64,000 bases of DNA, from the NCBI RefSeq assembly GCF_032911445.1, contig NZ_JAWJEJ010000001.1, forward strand, positions 3,348,001 through 3,412,000. Direction: 5' to 3'. The stretch is from Sphingomonas sp. HF-S4 (GTDB lineage: Bacteria; Pseudomonadota; Alphaproteobacteria; Sphingomonadales; Sphingomonadaceae). Positions 29,977 to 38,020 of this stretch are shown here, piece after piece (positions within the stretch are counted from its first letter, which is position 1; every line of letters begins with the position of its first letter). The notes under the pieces were generated by a model, which had not been told where the DNA came from, searched no databases, and saw only the letters and a program-made list of their open reading frames with translations. A program made the position numbers and the translations under genes.

Positions 29977-31035
29977 ATGCGCCTCATCCCGTTTCTCCTG
30001 GGCCTATCGATCGCGACGCCGGCCGCGGCGCAGCTGCGCGCGGTTCCGGCCCAGCCCGCTTCGGAAGTCGAGGCGCTGCGCGGCGTCGAGGTCTTCCTGG
30101 TCAACGAGGGGGCCGCCCCGCTCGAGGACGCCGGCCCGCGCCAGATCGAAGTCACCGCGATCGACGGCACCCGCCTCGTGCTCGAGCGGGTTCCCGGCCC
30201 TACCCCGGTGATCGCACCGGGCGGCTTCGCCAAGGCGCGCTACGTGCCGGTCAGCGTCGCGCATGCGGCGGTTCCACCGTCCGAGCGGCATCCGCCGGCG
30301 GTGATCCCCGCCGAGGAAACCGTGGTGCAGAGCTCGACCGGCTCCTCCTCGGCGTTCGTCGATCGCTTCGAGCCGCACGAGCCGATCTACGGCGTGTTCG
30401 GCACCGGCGATGCCGGCGGCAAGCTCCAGATGAGCTTCGCCTTCCGCCCCTTTGCCGAGGACGCGCCGCTCAAGCTCGGCAATCTCCGCTTCGCCTACAC
30501 CCAGACGATGTTCTGGGCGCTGGCCGAGCCCTCGGGGCCGTTCCGCTCGACCATCTACAGCCCCGAAGTCTATGCCGATGTGCCGCTCGACGAGACCAGC
30601 AAGGTCGCGCTTGGCTGGCGGCATGATTCGAACGGTCGCGGCATGACTGGTTCGATCGACGTCAATCGCATCTTCGGCCGCGTCGAGAAGAGCTTCGACC
30701 TGGGCGGCGACTGGCGACTCGATGTCGCGCCTCAGGCCTGGTTCTACGTCGGCAAGTTCGGCACTGCCCCAGATGTGAAGGAATATCTCGGCTACGCGTC
30801 GCTCACTGCCGCGATCCAGCAGAAGGACGGCCTCAAGCTCTCGCTCACCGGCCGCGGCAATTTCGAGACGCGCAAGGGCGGCGCCGAGTTGTTCGCTTCC
30901 TACCCGCTGGCAAGAATCGGCGGCGGCATCGGTTTCTATCTCTTCGGCCAGGCCTTTACCGGCTATGGCGAAGCGCTTGACGATTACCGGATGAACGATA
31001 CCCATGCACGGATCGGCATCGCGCTGACGCGATAG
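29977..31035 (+). CDS. pldA: Outer membrane phospholipase A
   Basis: 352 aa secreted protein. Signal peptide ends near ATPAAAQ. From about residue 150 the OMPLA barrel is clear (NLRFAYTQTMFWAL, STIYSPEVYAD), with the catalytic Ser-His-Asn in HDSNGRG...VNR: H216, S218 and N230 at the same spacing (2 and 14) as in the characterised E. coli enzyme. OMPLA hydrolyses phospholipids mislocalised to the outer leaflet. The protein is about 60 residues longer than E. coli PldA because of an N-terminal beta-rich region (about 20-115). ATG 29977 is chosen for the signal peptide. Confidence 0.88.
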   Translation: MRLIPFLLGLSIATPAAAQLRAVPAQPASEVEALRGVEVFLVNEGAAPLEDAGPRQIEVTAIDGTRLVLERVPGPTPVIAPGGFAKARYVPVSVAHAAVPPSERHPPAVIPAEETVVQSSTGSSSAFVDRFEPHEPIYGVFGTGDAGGKLQMSFAFRPFAEDAPLKLGNLRFAYTQTMFWALAEPSGPFRSTIYSPEVYADVPLDETSKVALGWRHDSNGRGMTGSIDVNRIFGRVEKSFDLGGDWRLDVAPQAWFYVGKFGTAPDVKEYLGYASLTAAIQQKDGLKLSLTGRGNFETRKGGAELFASYPLARIGGGIGFYLFGQAFTGYGEALDDYRMNDTHARIGIALTR

Positions 31036-31060
31036 ACCGGCCCTTTAGGAGTGTGATGCC

Positions 31061-31606
31061 ATGCGGACCAAGCTTCTCCTCGCCGCCCTGCTCCTGCCGC
31101 TGTCGGTACCCGCCGGCGCAGAGCTCGCCCCCGGCGCGGTGGCGCCCGCCATCGATGCTGATGGCGCGATGGCCGGCAAGCCGATCAAGGTCAGCCTCAA
31201 GGCGGCGCTCAGAAAAGGGCCCGTCGTCCTCTATTTCTTCCCCGCCGCGTTCACCGGCGGGTGCAATGCCGAAGCCGCCGCCTTCGCCGCGGCCCTGCCC
31301 GATTTCACCAAGGCCGGCGCCACGGTGATCGGGATGACCGCCGGCAATGTCGACAAGCTCGTCGCCTTTTCGAGCGAGCATTGCGCCGGCAAGTTCGCCG
31401 TCGCCGCGGCGAGCCCGGCAGTGGTCAAGGGCTATGACGTGCTGCTCAGGAAGCCCGACGGCACCGCGACGACGATCACCAGCCGCACCAGCTATGTCAT
31501 CGCGCCTGGCGGCAAGATCGTCTTCGCGCATACCGACATGAACCCCGGCGACCATATTCGCATGACGCTGGATGCCGTGCGCAAGCTCAAGGGCAAGCGG
31601 GGCTGA
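31061..31606 (+). CDS. Secreted peroxiredoxin
   Basis: 181 aa AhpC/TSA-type peroxiredoxin with a signal peptide (cleavage near PAGAEL), so periplasmic. The active-site pattern P-x-x-F-T-x-x-C is present as FPAAFTGGC (peroxidatic Cys68), and a second Cys at 108 could resolve it. It reduces peroxides using an unidentified thiol partner. AGGAG precedes the ATG. It follows pldA by 25 bases and may share its transcript. Confidence 0.87.
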   Translation: MRTKLLLAALLLPLSVPAGAELAPGAVAPAIDADGAMAGKPIKVSLKAALRKGPVVLYFFPAAFTGGCNAEAAAFAAALPDFTKAGATVIGMTAGNVDKLVAFSSEHCAGKFAVAAASPAVVKGYDVLLRKPDGTATTITSRTSYVIAPGGKIVFAHTDMNPGDHIRMTLDAVRKLKGKRG

Positions 31607-31743
31607 TCCGGAGGCGGGGCTTCATTCTTGGGAAAGATTTCGCTCACCCTATTTTAGCAGTTCGCCGTTAGACCCCGGTCAGGAAAATATGCGGGCGGGA
31701 CCGCAAGAATTGTCCGCAACTTGTGATGCAGGGGTTTGAGCCT

Positions 31744-32790
31744 ATGGCCGGCGCAAAGGCCGTCCGGGCGGCAGAGACGAGCGATTCGTCGCGCCGCCTT
31801 TACGAGCGAATTGGCGACTTCCTGGTCGATCAGCGTCTCGACGCCGATCCGGGCAACTATGCCTTCGCCTATCATCTGCTCGCCAATCCGGACGGGCCAC
31901 TGGCGCGCGCAGTCTATGCGCTCACCGATGGCGGCGTGCGGCTGACCCAGCGCGACATCGAGACGTTGGGCTGCGAAATCCAGCCGAGCCCGGCGAACCA
32001 GGCCGCGAAGGAGCGGAACGAGGGCCTCGCCGCCCGCACCCAGATGCAGGTCGAGGGCTTCCAGGACATGGTGACCGCGATGCGCGCCGAGACCGAGGGC
32101 TTCGGCCGCGACCTCGCCGCCAGCGCCGAGGCGATCTCGCGCTCGAACGACTCGGGCGCGCCCGCGATCGACGAAGTCGCGCGGCTTACCACCGCGATGC
32201 TCGATCGCGTGCGCAGCGCCGAGTCACGACTCGAATCGGCGACGCGCGAGGCAAGCGACCTGCGCCGCGAGCTCGAGGAAGCGCGCGACAATGCCCGCCG
32301 CGACCCGCTCACCGACCTGCCCAACCGCCGCGCGCTTGAAGAAGCCTATGCCGCGCAGGCGGAAGTGGGCGAGACCGTCTGCCTTGCGGTGTGCGACGTC
32401 GATCACTTCAAGTCGGTCAACGACCGTTTCGGCCACGCCGTGGGCGACCGCGTGCTCAAGGCGATCGCCGAGGCGCTTAGCCAGACCTGCGCCGGCCATC
32501 TTGTCACCCGCTATGGCGGCGAGGAATTCGCCGTGCTGTTCACCGGCGTCGATATCGAGAGCGCGCGCGCGACGCTCGACACGGCGCGCATCCGGGTCGC
32601 GACCAAGCGCTACAAGCTCCGCGAAAGCGACGCGCCCTTGGGCGAGATCACGTTCTCGGCCGGGCTCGCCGGCGCCAACCCCGGGGATGGCCTGTCGACC
32701 GTGTTCCACCGCGCCGACCGCCTGCTCTATTCGGCCAAGACCGCGGGCCGGAACCGGCTGCATGTCGAATGTCCGGAAACGGACGGATGA
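31744..32790 (+). CDS. Diguanylate cyclase (GGDEF domain)
   Basis: 348 aa soluble protein making cyclic-di-GMP. The first 100 residues are an unrecognised helical domain; about 105-190 is a coiled-coil-like helix (SAESRLESATREASDLRRELEE at its end); the GGDEF domain follows (RRDPLTDLPNRRALEE, CDVDHFKSVNDRFGH) with active site RYGGEEF (GGEEF 258-262), which is catalytically competent. The inhibitory I-site RxxD is not present before it. ATG 31744 is chosen since AGGGG lies 9 bases upstream; GTG 31723 and ATG 31726 have no such signal. A domain with the same fold-type N-terminus is common in sphingomonad diguanylate cyclases. Confidence 0.92.
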   Translation: MAGAKAVRAAETSDSSRRLYERIGDFLVDQRLDADPGNYAFAYHLLANPDGPLARAVYALTDGGVRLTQRDIETLGCEIQPSPANQAAKERNEGLAARTQMQVEGFQDMVTAMRAETEGFGRDLAASAEAISRSNDSGAPAIDEVARLTTAMLDRVRSAESRLESATREASDLRRELEEARDNARRDPLTDLPNRRALEEAYAAQAEVGETVCLAVCDVDHFKSVNDRFGHAVGDRVLKAIAEALSQTCAGHLVTRYGGEEFAVLFTGVDIESARATLDTARIRVATKRYKLRESDAPLGEITFSAGLAGANPGDGLSTVFHRADRLLYSAKTAGRNRLHVECPETDG

Positions 32791-32894
32791 TGTCCGCTTT
32801 CAGTTGGTGATTTACGCCAACGAGCGGCGTGCAATTTCCCAACTTGTATCGAGGCCGAATGGTCACGTGTAAGGTTATCAAGCACTTACCGAAC

Positions 32895-32916
32895 TTGGCA
32901 CAGTCCCTGCTATAAT
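32895..32916 (+). promoter_or_regulatory. Sigma-54-like -24/-12 element overlapping a consensus TATAAT
   Basis: TTGGCAC (32895-32901) and CTGCT (32907-32911) place GG and GC exactly 10 bases apart, the sigma-54 spacing; 11 of the 13 defined consensus positions match. An exact TATAAT starts at 32911, but no good -35 is correctly spaced (TTACCG at 19 bases is the nearest). It lies 55 bases before the first tiny ORF. Confidence 0.5.
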
Positions 32917-32970
32917 GTTGGCATCGGCAGCCGGGTGGTCCGGCAGCCGAAGCAACCAGGGAATAGACCA

Positions 32971-33078
32971 ATGACCGCTCGCCTCGCTTCGCTCCACCAC
33001 GCTGTCGCTCTCGTCGGTGCCGTCCTCTGCACCGCTGCCTTCGTCGTCTATTCGACGCCGATCCTGCCGATCGCATGA
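32971..33078 (+). CDS. Tiny single-helix membrane protein, unknown
   Basis: 35 aa: begins MTARLASLHHAVALVG, has one membrane-length hydrophobic stretch (about 10-27) and ends STPILPIA. AGGGA lies 8 bases before the ATG. Its stop overlaps an ATG of the next frame (ATGA). Too short for family assignment; evidence for coding is the ribosome site, the composition and the promoter-like elements upstream. Confidence 0.55.
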   Translation: MTARLASLHHAVALVGAVLCTAAFVVYSTPILPIA

Positions 33079-33107
33079 TCTCGCACCAGCAGAAGGACAC
33101 GATCACG

Positions 33108-33203
33108 ATGGTACGCAATCTGATGCTCGGCCTGGTCTCGTTCGGCCTCACCGCAACGATGATCCTCGGCACCGCAACGCAGGGTTCGGCGCTCTTCGCC
33201 TGA
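33108..33203 (+). CDS. Second tiny membrane protein, unknown
   Basis: 31 aa starting MVRNLMLGLVSFGL, one hydrophobic helix (about 5-22), ending ALFA. AAGGA is 10 bases upstream of ATG 33108; an in-frame ATG at 33075 overlaps the previous stop and would add 11 polar residues. A GCCGCC/GGCGGC stem-loop (33215-33232) follows its stop. Confidence 0.5.
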   Translation: MVRNLMLGLVSFGLTATMILGTATQGSALFA

Positions 33204-33240
33204 ACCCTGCCCGGGCCGCCCCACGAGGCGGCTAACCCAC

Positions 33241-33266
33241 GGAACTTCCGGCGTTCCGCACCGGTT
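33241..33266 (+). promoter_or_regulatory. EcfG-like general-stress promoter
   Basis: GGAAC (33241-33245), 17 bases, GGTT (33263-33266): close to the alphaproteobacterial general-stress sigma factor EcfG pattern GGAAC-N16/17-CGTT. It lies 35 bases before the SDR start, whose family is often stress-induced. Confidence 0.5.
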
Positions 33267-33301
33267 CTCTCGGCAAACCCTCCCCTTCTGGAGCCAAGCC
33301 G

Positions 33302-34159
33302 ATGAGCGATACCGACACGATCGACATGATCCATGAGGACGCGCTGCCCGGACACGAGAGCGCCCTCGAACCCAAGCCCGATTGGGAGCCGCGCCACCCC
33401 GGCTCCGGCCGATTGCAAGACAAGGTGGCGGTGATCACCGGCGCCGACAGCGGCATCGGTCGCGCCATCGCTGCACTCTATGCCCGCGAGGGCGCGCATG
33501 TCGCGATCCTGTATCTGTGCGAGCATGACGATGCCGCGATGACTGCCGACATCGTCCGCCAGGAGGGCCGCGACGCACTGACCATCGCCGGCGACATCGG
33601 CGACAAGGCGTTCTGCGACGACGCGATCGCCCAGGTGATCGCAAAGTTCGGGCGGATCGACATACTCGTCAACAATGCCGGCGAGCAGCATCCCGACAAG
33701 GACATCACCGACATCACCGAGCAGCAGCTCAAGCGCACCTTCCAGACCAACATCTTCGGGATGTTCTTCCTGACCCAGGCGGCGCGCCCGCACCTGAAGA
33801 AGGGCGCGGCGATCGTGAACTGCACCTCGGTGACGATGTACCAGGGCTCGAAGGAACTGCTCGACTATTCGAGCACCAAGGGCGCGATCACCGCCTTCAC
33901 GCGCAGCCTCTCCGAGAACCTGATCGGCGAGGGCATCCGCGTCAACGCCGTCGCGCCCGGGCCGATCTGGACTCCCCTCAACCCGATGGGCGGCGCGAGC
34001 CCCGAGAAGCTCGAGAACTTCGGCGAGACCACTCCGATGGGCCGGCCCGGCCAGCCCAACGAAGTGGCGCCGTGCTTCCTGTTCCTCGCCTGCGAGGATT
34101 CGAGCTACATGTCGGGCCAGGTGCTCCACCCGAATGGCGGGACGATCGTCAACGGCTGA
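33302..34159 (+). CDS. SDR family oxidoreductase (general-stress type)
   Basis: 285 aa short-chain dehydrogenase with an extra N-terminal arm (about 1-40, SALEPKPDWEPRHPGSGRL). Cofactor motif TGADSGIGRAIA, NNAGEQHP, catalytic Ser in NCTSVTMYQGS and YSSTKGAI (Tyr-Lys), then VAPGPIWTPLNPMGG. The arm and motifs match the YhdF/GSP39-like branch, produced under general stress in several bacteria. GGAG lies about 9 bases before the ATG. An EcfG-like promoter upstream supports stress control. Confidence 0.9.
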   Translation: MSDTDTIDMIHEDALPGHESALEPKPDWEPRHPGSGRLQDKVAVITGADSGIGRAIAALYAREGAHVAILYLCEHDDAAMTADIVRQEGRDALTIAGDIGDKAFCDDAIAQVIAKFGRIDILVNNAGEQHPDKDITDITEQQLKRTFQTNIFGMFFLTQAARPHLKKGAAIVNCTSVTMYQGSKELLDYSSTKGAITAFTRSLSENLIGEGIRVNAVAPGPIWTPLNPMGGASPEKLENFGETTPMGRPGQPNEVAPCFLFLACEDSSYMSGQVLHPNGGTIVNG

Positions 34160-34170
34160 GCGTCAGCCTC

Positions 34171-34319
34171 TCCCCTCCCTCCAAGGGAGGGGCTGGGGGT
34201 GGGTGCGCGCGTCTGCGCGCCTAATAAAGACTCATCGCCAAGCAGCGAAGCGCCGAGCAGGGCATCGAGCCCCGCCCGACGCTAAACCCACCCCTGACCC
34301 CTCCCTTGCAGGGAGGGGA
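34171..34319. repeat. MITE-like inverted-repeat element
   Basis: Left end 34171-34204 and right end 34286-34319 are inverted copies matching at 30 of 34 positions; each end is itself a hairpin (CCCTCC-x-AAGGGAGGGG type). The interior of 81 bases has no reading frame. It sits between the convergent SDR and ybhB genes. Confidence 0.75.
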
Positions 34320-34324
34320 ATAAG

Positions 34325-34942
34325 CTAAGCCGGCGCACCCACACCGACCGGCCCCACCGGCGCCTCCTCGCCGCGCGAATAGGTGCCGGTAAGCAGCCCC
34401 GCCGCCAGGACGCGTCCGCGCATCGCCTTGAGGATCGCGCCGCGACCCGGCGTGTCGCCCACATCGGGGCCCGGCCCCAATGCGAATAGCTGGAAGGCAT
34501 AATGGTGCGGGCCGTGGCCGGTGGGAGGATCGGGCGGCAGCCAGCCTTCGCCGAAGAAGCTGTTGCGACCAACATCGCGGCCGTCGCTTTGGCCCGCGCC
34601 GTCGGCGCGGATCGCACCTTCCTTGAGGTCGCCGTCGTCCGGCGGGAGATCCCAGACCACCGCATGGACCAGAGGCTGCGGCGCCGGCGCGTCGGGATCC
34701 TCCACGATCAGCGCGAGCCGCTCGGTGCCTTCTGGAATTTCGGTCCAGAACAAGGGTGGCGAGACACCCTCGCCATCGGCAGTGAAGCGCTCGGGCAGCC
34801 GCGCGCCGTTGGCGAAGGCCGGGCTTGCCAGCCGCAACGCGGCGAACGCGCCCAGCCCCGGCTGGGCGATCGCCAGCTTGTCCGTGCCGGCTCGCGCGCC
34901 CTTGAGCGCGCTGCCGAGCCAATGGGGAACATGTTCGAGCAT
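34325..34942 (-). CDS. YbhB/YbcL family Raf-kinase-inhibitor-like protein
   Basis: 205 aa PEBP-fold protein. Core motifs are LFWTEIPEGTERLALIVEDPDAP, PLVHAVVWDLPPD and GPHHYAFQLFALG (the ligand pocket with conserved Asp/His). Unlike most bacterial members it carries about 45 extra N-terminal residues and no signal peptide, so it is probably cytoplasmic. ATG 34942 is preferred because AAGGAG lies 6 bases upstream; ATG 34948 would abut it. Biochemical role in bacteria is unclear. Confidence 0.88.
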   Translation of the reverse strand: MLEHVPHWLGSALKGARAGTDKLAIAQPGLGAFAALRLASPAFANGARLPERFTADGEGVSPPLFWTEIPEGTERLALIVEDPDAPAPQPLVHAVVWDLPPDDGDLKEGAIRADGAGQSDGRDVGRNSFFGEGWLPPDPPTGHGPHHYAFQLFALGPGPDVGDTPGRGAILKAMRGRVLAAGLLTGTYSRGEEAPVGPVGVGAPA

Positions 34943-35031
34943 CGGCATCTCCTTGCACGTCCAACTATCGAGCGCCGATAGCTATCCGCCGATGCTGGCG
35001 CGGATCGCGGCATTGCGCTAGCTGGGCCGAC

Positions 35032-35568
35032 ATGAGCGCACCCCATATCGTCGCCCTGGGCGGCACCCTGCGAGCGGAATCGGCGACCGGACGGCTTCTT
35101 GCCCGCGCGCTGGAGATCGCCGCGGCGCGTGGCGCGCGCACCACGTTGCTGACCGGCGACGCGATCGCCTTTCCGCATTACGAGCCGGGCAATGCCGAGG
35201 GCAATCCGACGATCGGCCGCTATCTCGAGGCGCTGCGCAGCGCCGATGCCGTGATCGTCGGATCGCCAGGCTATCACGGCACGCTATCGGGGCTGGTCAA
35301 GACCGCGCTCGACTATGTCGAGCAGCTGCGCGGCGACGAGCGCGTCTATCTCGACGGGCTGCCGGTGGGGCTGATAGCGACTGCGGCGGGCTGGCAGGCG
35401 GCGGTATCGACCTTGCAGGCGCTGCGCACGATCACCCATTCGTTGCGCGGCTGGCCGACGCCGATGGGCCTTGCGATCAACACCGCCGAACCCGGCGACG
35501 CAATCGACAAATGCCGCCCGCAGATGGACGTCATGGTCGGCCAGATCTTCGATTTCCTCCACAGGTGA
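35032..35568 (+). CDS. NADPH-dependent FMN reductase family protein
   Basis: 178 aa flavodoxin-like enzyme. Visible are the FMN phosphate loop LGGTLRAESATGRL near the N-terminus and GSPGYHGTLSGLVKTALDYVEQL in the middle, typical of SsuE-like NAD(P)H:FMN reductases. It would supply reduced flavin, but no flavin-dependent monooxygenase is adjacent. Cytoplasmic. Confidence 0.88.
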   Translation: MSAPHIVALGGTLRAESATGRLLARALEIAAARGARTTLLTGDAIAFPHYEPGNAEGNPTIGRYLEALRSADAVIVGSPGYHGTLSGLVKTALDYVEQLRGDERVYLDGLPVGLIATAAGWQAAVSTLQALRTITHSLRGWPTPMGLAINTAEPGDAIDKCRPQMDVMVGQIFDFLHR

Positions 35569-35643
35569 TTTGGTGCGCTTAACGCTTTCGTGAGGGCTTT
35601 TGCGGTAGTGATGCCCCTTCAGGCCGGGGGGTTTTGAACACGA

Positions 35644-36228
35644 ATGATACAGGCTTCGGCCCAATCGATTGTCGGCGCACGGCGCAAGGCGGTACGCACC
35701 GTCCTGGCGGCGGGCAGCAACCGCGAGAGCCTGAACGCGATCGCGCAGCGGCTCGGCAATCTCCACTATCTGGTGGTGCTCGCCGATGGGGCGTGCCAGG
35801 CGCTCGAGCTGGTGTCCGCGCGCGGGTTCGACCTGGTGCTGCTCGACGCGCTGGCGCCGCAGTCCTCCGCGATGCACTTGGTCGCCGAGATCCGTGGTTC
35901 ACGCGACACCGCCGACCTGCCGATGGTGATGATCAGTGCCGACGCCGACGCCGTAGAAGCCTTTGCCGCGGGCGTCGATGACTGGATCGACAAGTCCACC
36001 TCCTTCGACGTCCTCGCCGCCCGGCTCGATCGGATATTGGCGCGTGCCGGCCGGATCGAGGAGCTCAAGCGCTCGAACTTCGCGCTCGACGCCCGGATCG
36101 CCGCGCGCGCGATCGAACTGGGCGAGGCCAAGGCCGAGCTTGCCGCCGCGCATATCGACCGCACCCGCTTGCTGAGCTCGATCCGCCAGCTGCACGACGA
36201 ACTGGCGATCCAGCGCAACGCTGCCTGA
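35644..36228 (+). CDS. Degenerate response-regulator receiver with coiled-coil tail
   Basis: 194 aa. Residues 18-135 fold like a receiver: the phospho-acceptor position is kept (LVLLDAL, D68), as are the Ser (MISAD, S98) and Lys (IDKST, K117) positions, but the acidic pair normally at the end of the first strand is replaced by AGSNR, so Mg-dependent phosphorylation is doubtful. Residues 135-190 form a charged, coiled-coil-like helix with no output domain. Perhaps a scaffold or phosphate-independent regulator. No histidine kinase adjoins it. Confidence 0.75.
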   Translation: MIQASAQSIVGARRKAVRTVLAAGSNRESLNAIAQRLGNLHYLVVLADGACQALELVSARGFDLVLLDALAPQSSAMHLVAEIRGSRDTADLPMVMISADADAVEAFAAGVDDWIDKSTSFDVLAARLDRILARAGRIEELKRSNFALDARIAARAIELGEAKAELAAAHIDRTRLLSSIRQLHDELAIQRNAA

Positions 36229-36311
36229 GAATTGTCCGTTCGCTTCCAGCGCAATCGAGAAGCCGTTCCCGATATCACCGTTTCTCGACTTCGCCCGAAA
36301 CGAACGAATAG

Positions 36312-37265
36312 CTAGCGCTGGAACCAGTGCCGCCGGATGAAATAGGCGGCGATCACCACCGCGATCACCACGCAGAACCAGACTACGCCCCAGAACGCCC
36401 AGGGCTCGTGCGCGAAGGGGATGCCGGCGACGTTCATGCCGAGCAACCCGGTGACGAAGGTCAGCGGGAGGAACACCATCGCGACGACTGCGATGATCAG
36501 CGAGCGCTGGTCGATCTGCTCGGCGCGCAGATCGGTGAGCGTCTCATGGGTGAGCGCGGCGCGCTCGCGGATGCTCTCCAGCTCCTCGGCCATGCGCGCC
36601 GCGCGATCGGCAGCGGCGGAAAGATGGAGCCGGTCATCCTCGCGGAGCCACTCCCCCGGCATCGCCGCGAGCTTCTCGAGCGCGGCGCGCTGGGGGTTGA
36701 GGAAGCGTCGACAGCCAATCGCCTGGCTGCGCGTGCGGTTGACGCTGTGGCGCAGCTCGAACGCCGAGCGGCTGGCGATATGCTCTTCGCAATCGTCGAG
36801 CGAGTCGCCGAGCTCGGCGACCATCGGATCGAGTTCCTCGGTGATCGCCTGGGCGAGCGCGGCGATCAGGTCGCCGGGATCGAGAATCGCGCCGGCCTCC
36901 ACCTGCGCGCGCACCGGATGGAGCGCGTTCAGCGCCTTGCGCGTCACCGAGAAGACGCACCCGCCCAGCGCATACATGCGGATCGAGGCGAGCGGATCGG
37001 ACGCGGCAAGCGCCTCGGACGAGAGCCCGCGCAGGTTGATCACCGCGCCCTCGCCCACCGAATCGCAGCGCGGGCGCGTCTCGGCGGCAGTCAGCGCCTC
37101 GATGACATAAGGCGACAGCCCCGCCTCGCCGTCCAGCCACGCCTTGGCGCGCTCGTCATTGGTGGTGAGATGGATCCAGACGAGGTCGGCACGCAGCCCG
37201 AGCGCCTGCTTGAGCGGCGGCGATTCAACTTTTCCGTCACGAACGACATAGGCGAAGCCGCTCAT
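36312..37265 (-). CDS. CorA/ZntB-family divalent metal transporter
   Basis: 317 aa. A large cytoplasmic N-terminal domain is followed by two C-terminal helices with the family signature GMN at 276-278 (LLGMNVAGIP) just after the first helix. The loop and the style resemble ZntB/CorA-II proteins more than classical CorA, so Mg, Zn or related cation transport is likely. ATG 37265 overlaps the siroheme-gene stop by four bases and ends the lysA-side run of minus-strand genes. Confidence 0.85.
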   Translation of the reverse strand: MSGFAYVVRDGKVESPPLKQALGLRADLVWIHLTTNDERAKAWLDGEAGLSPYVIEALTAAETRPRCDSVGEGAVINLRGLSSEALAASDPLASIRMYALGGCVFSVTRKALNALHPVRAQVEAGAILDPGDLIAALAQAITEELDPMVAELGDSLDDCEEHIASRSAFELRHSVNRTRSQAIGCRRFLNPQRAALEKLAAMPGEWLREDDRLHLSAAADRAARMAEELESIRERAALTHETLTDLRAEQIDQRSLIIAVVAMVFLPLTFVTGLLGMNVAGIPFAHEPWAFWGVVWFCVVIAVVIAAYFIRRHWFQR

Positions 37266-38020
37266 CCGTCCATCTCCAGCCAGACCGCCAAGCCGCCGCT
37301 GCGATCGGCAGGCGCCTGGCTGCAGGCGATGCGGACGGCATCGGCGCGGGCGCGATCGAGGATGGCTTCGGGCACGCTCGGGTGATGATAGACGCAGTCG
37401 GCCTGCGCAAGCGCGCGCGCCTGCCGCAGGGTGAGATCGTCGGGGTCCGGCGAGGCCAAGGCAAAATGCAGCAGGGAGGCCGTCGGCGCCGCAGCATCGG
37501 CGAGCCAGCGCTCGACCGCATCGTCGGGCTGGTCGGACAGCGGATCGAGCGGTCCGGCCAGCGCGGCGCCGATCGCGCGGCGGCGGTCGCCCAGTTCCGG
37601 CCAGCGGACGCGCATCGCCGGCTTCGCGGCCTGGAGTGCGCGCGCCAGTCCTCCGAGCGACGCGGGCAGCACGGCCTCGAGCCGCTGGCGGAGCGCGGCG
37701 GCGAGCCCCGCCGAGACGCCGCCGGTGCCGATCGCGACCAGCACCGGATCGCGATCGACGATTGCCGGCAGCGTGAAGTCGCAAAGATCCGCGCGATCGA
37801 CGGTGTTGACCAGCACGCCGCGGTCCCGCAGCCGCGCGACGATCGGCTCGGGGTCCGCGCTGGCGACGATCGCGAGGCTGGCGTCGCCTGCCTCGTCCAC
37901 CACCAGCGCCCCGGCGCGTTCGAGCAGGCGGCGCTTGGCCTCCGCCGCTTCGCCGATGCCGACCAGGATAACCGGCCGCCCTGCCAGCTTCACGAAGATC
38001 GGCAGGGCGGCGAGAGTCAC
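37262..38020 (-). CDS. Siroheme synthase N-terminal domain with truncated methyltransferase
   Basis: 252 aa. Residues 1-150 are a CysG-type precorrin-2 dehydrogenase/ferrochelatase: NAD site VGIGEAAEAKRRLLERAGA, TVDRADLCDFTLPAIVDRDP and IGTGGVSAGLAAALRQRLE. After about residue 185 the sequence resembles the start of the uroporphyrinogen-III methyltransferase half of CysG (DPDDLTLRQARALAQADCVYHHP) but stops some 200 residues early and lacks the glycine-rich SAM loop. Dehydrogenase/chelatase activity is plausible; methyltransferase activity is not. It overlaps lysA and corA by four bases each. Confidence 0.82.
   Translation of the reverse strand: MTLAALPIFVKLAGRPVILVGIGEAAEAKRRLLERAGALVVDEAGDASLAIVASADPEPIVARLRDRGVLVNTVDRADLCDFTLPAIVDRDPVLVAIGTGGVSAGLAAALRQRLEAVLPASLGGLARALQAAKPAMRVRWPELGDRRRAIGAALAGPLDPLSDQPDDAVERWLADAAAPTASLLHFALASPDPDDLTLRQARALAQADCVYHHPSVPEAILDRARADAVRIACSQAPADRSGGLAVWLEMDG

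Noticed and set aside
34171..34319. CRISPR-like direct repeats
   Set aside because: The repeated blocks are inverted and only two; no spacer array exists here or elsewhere in the window.
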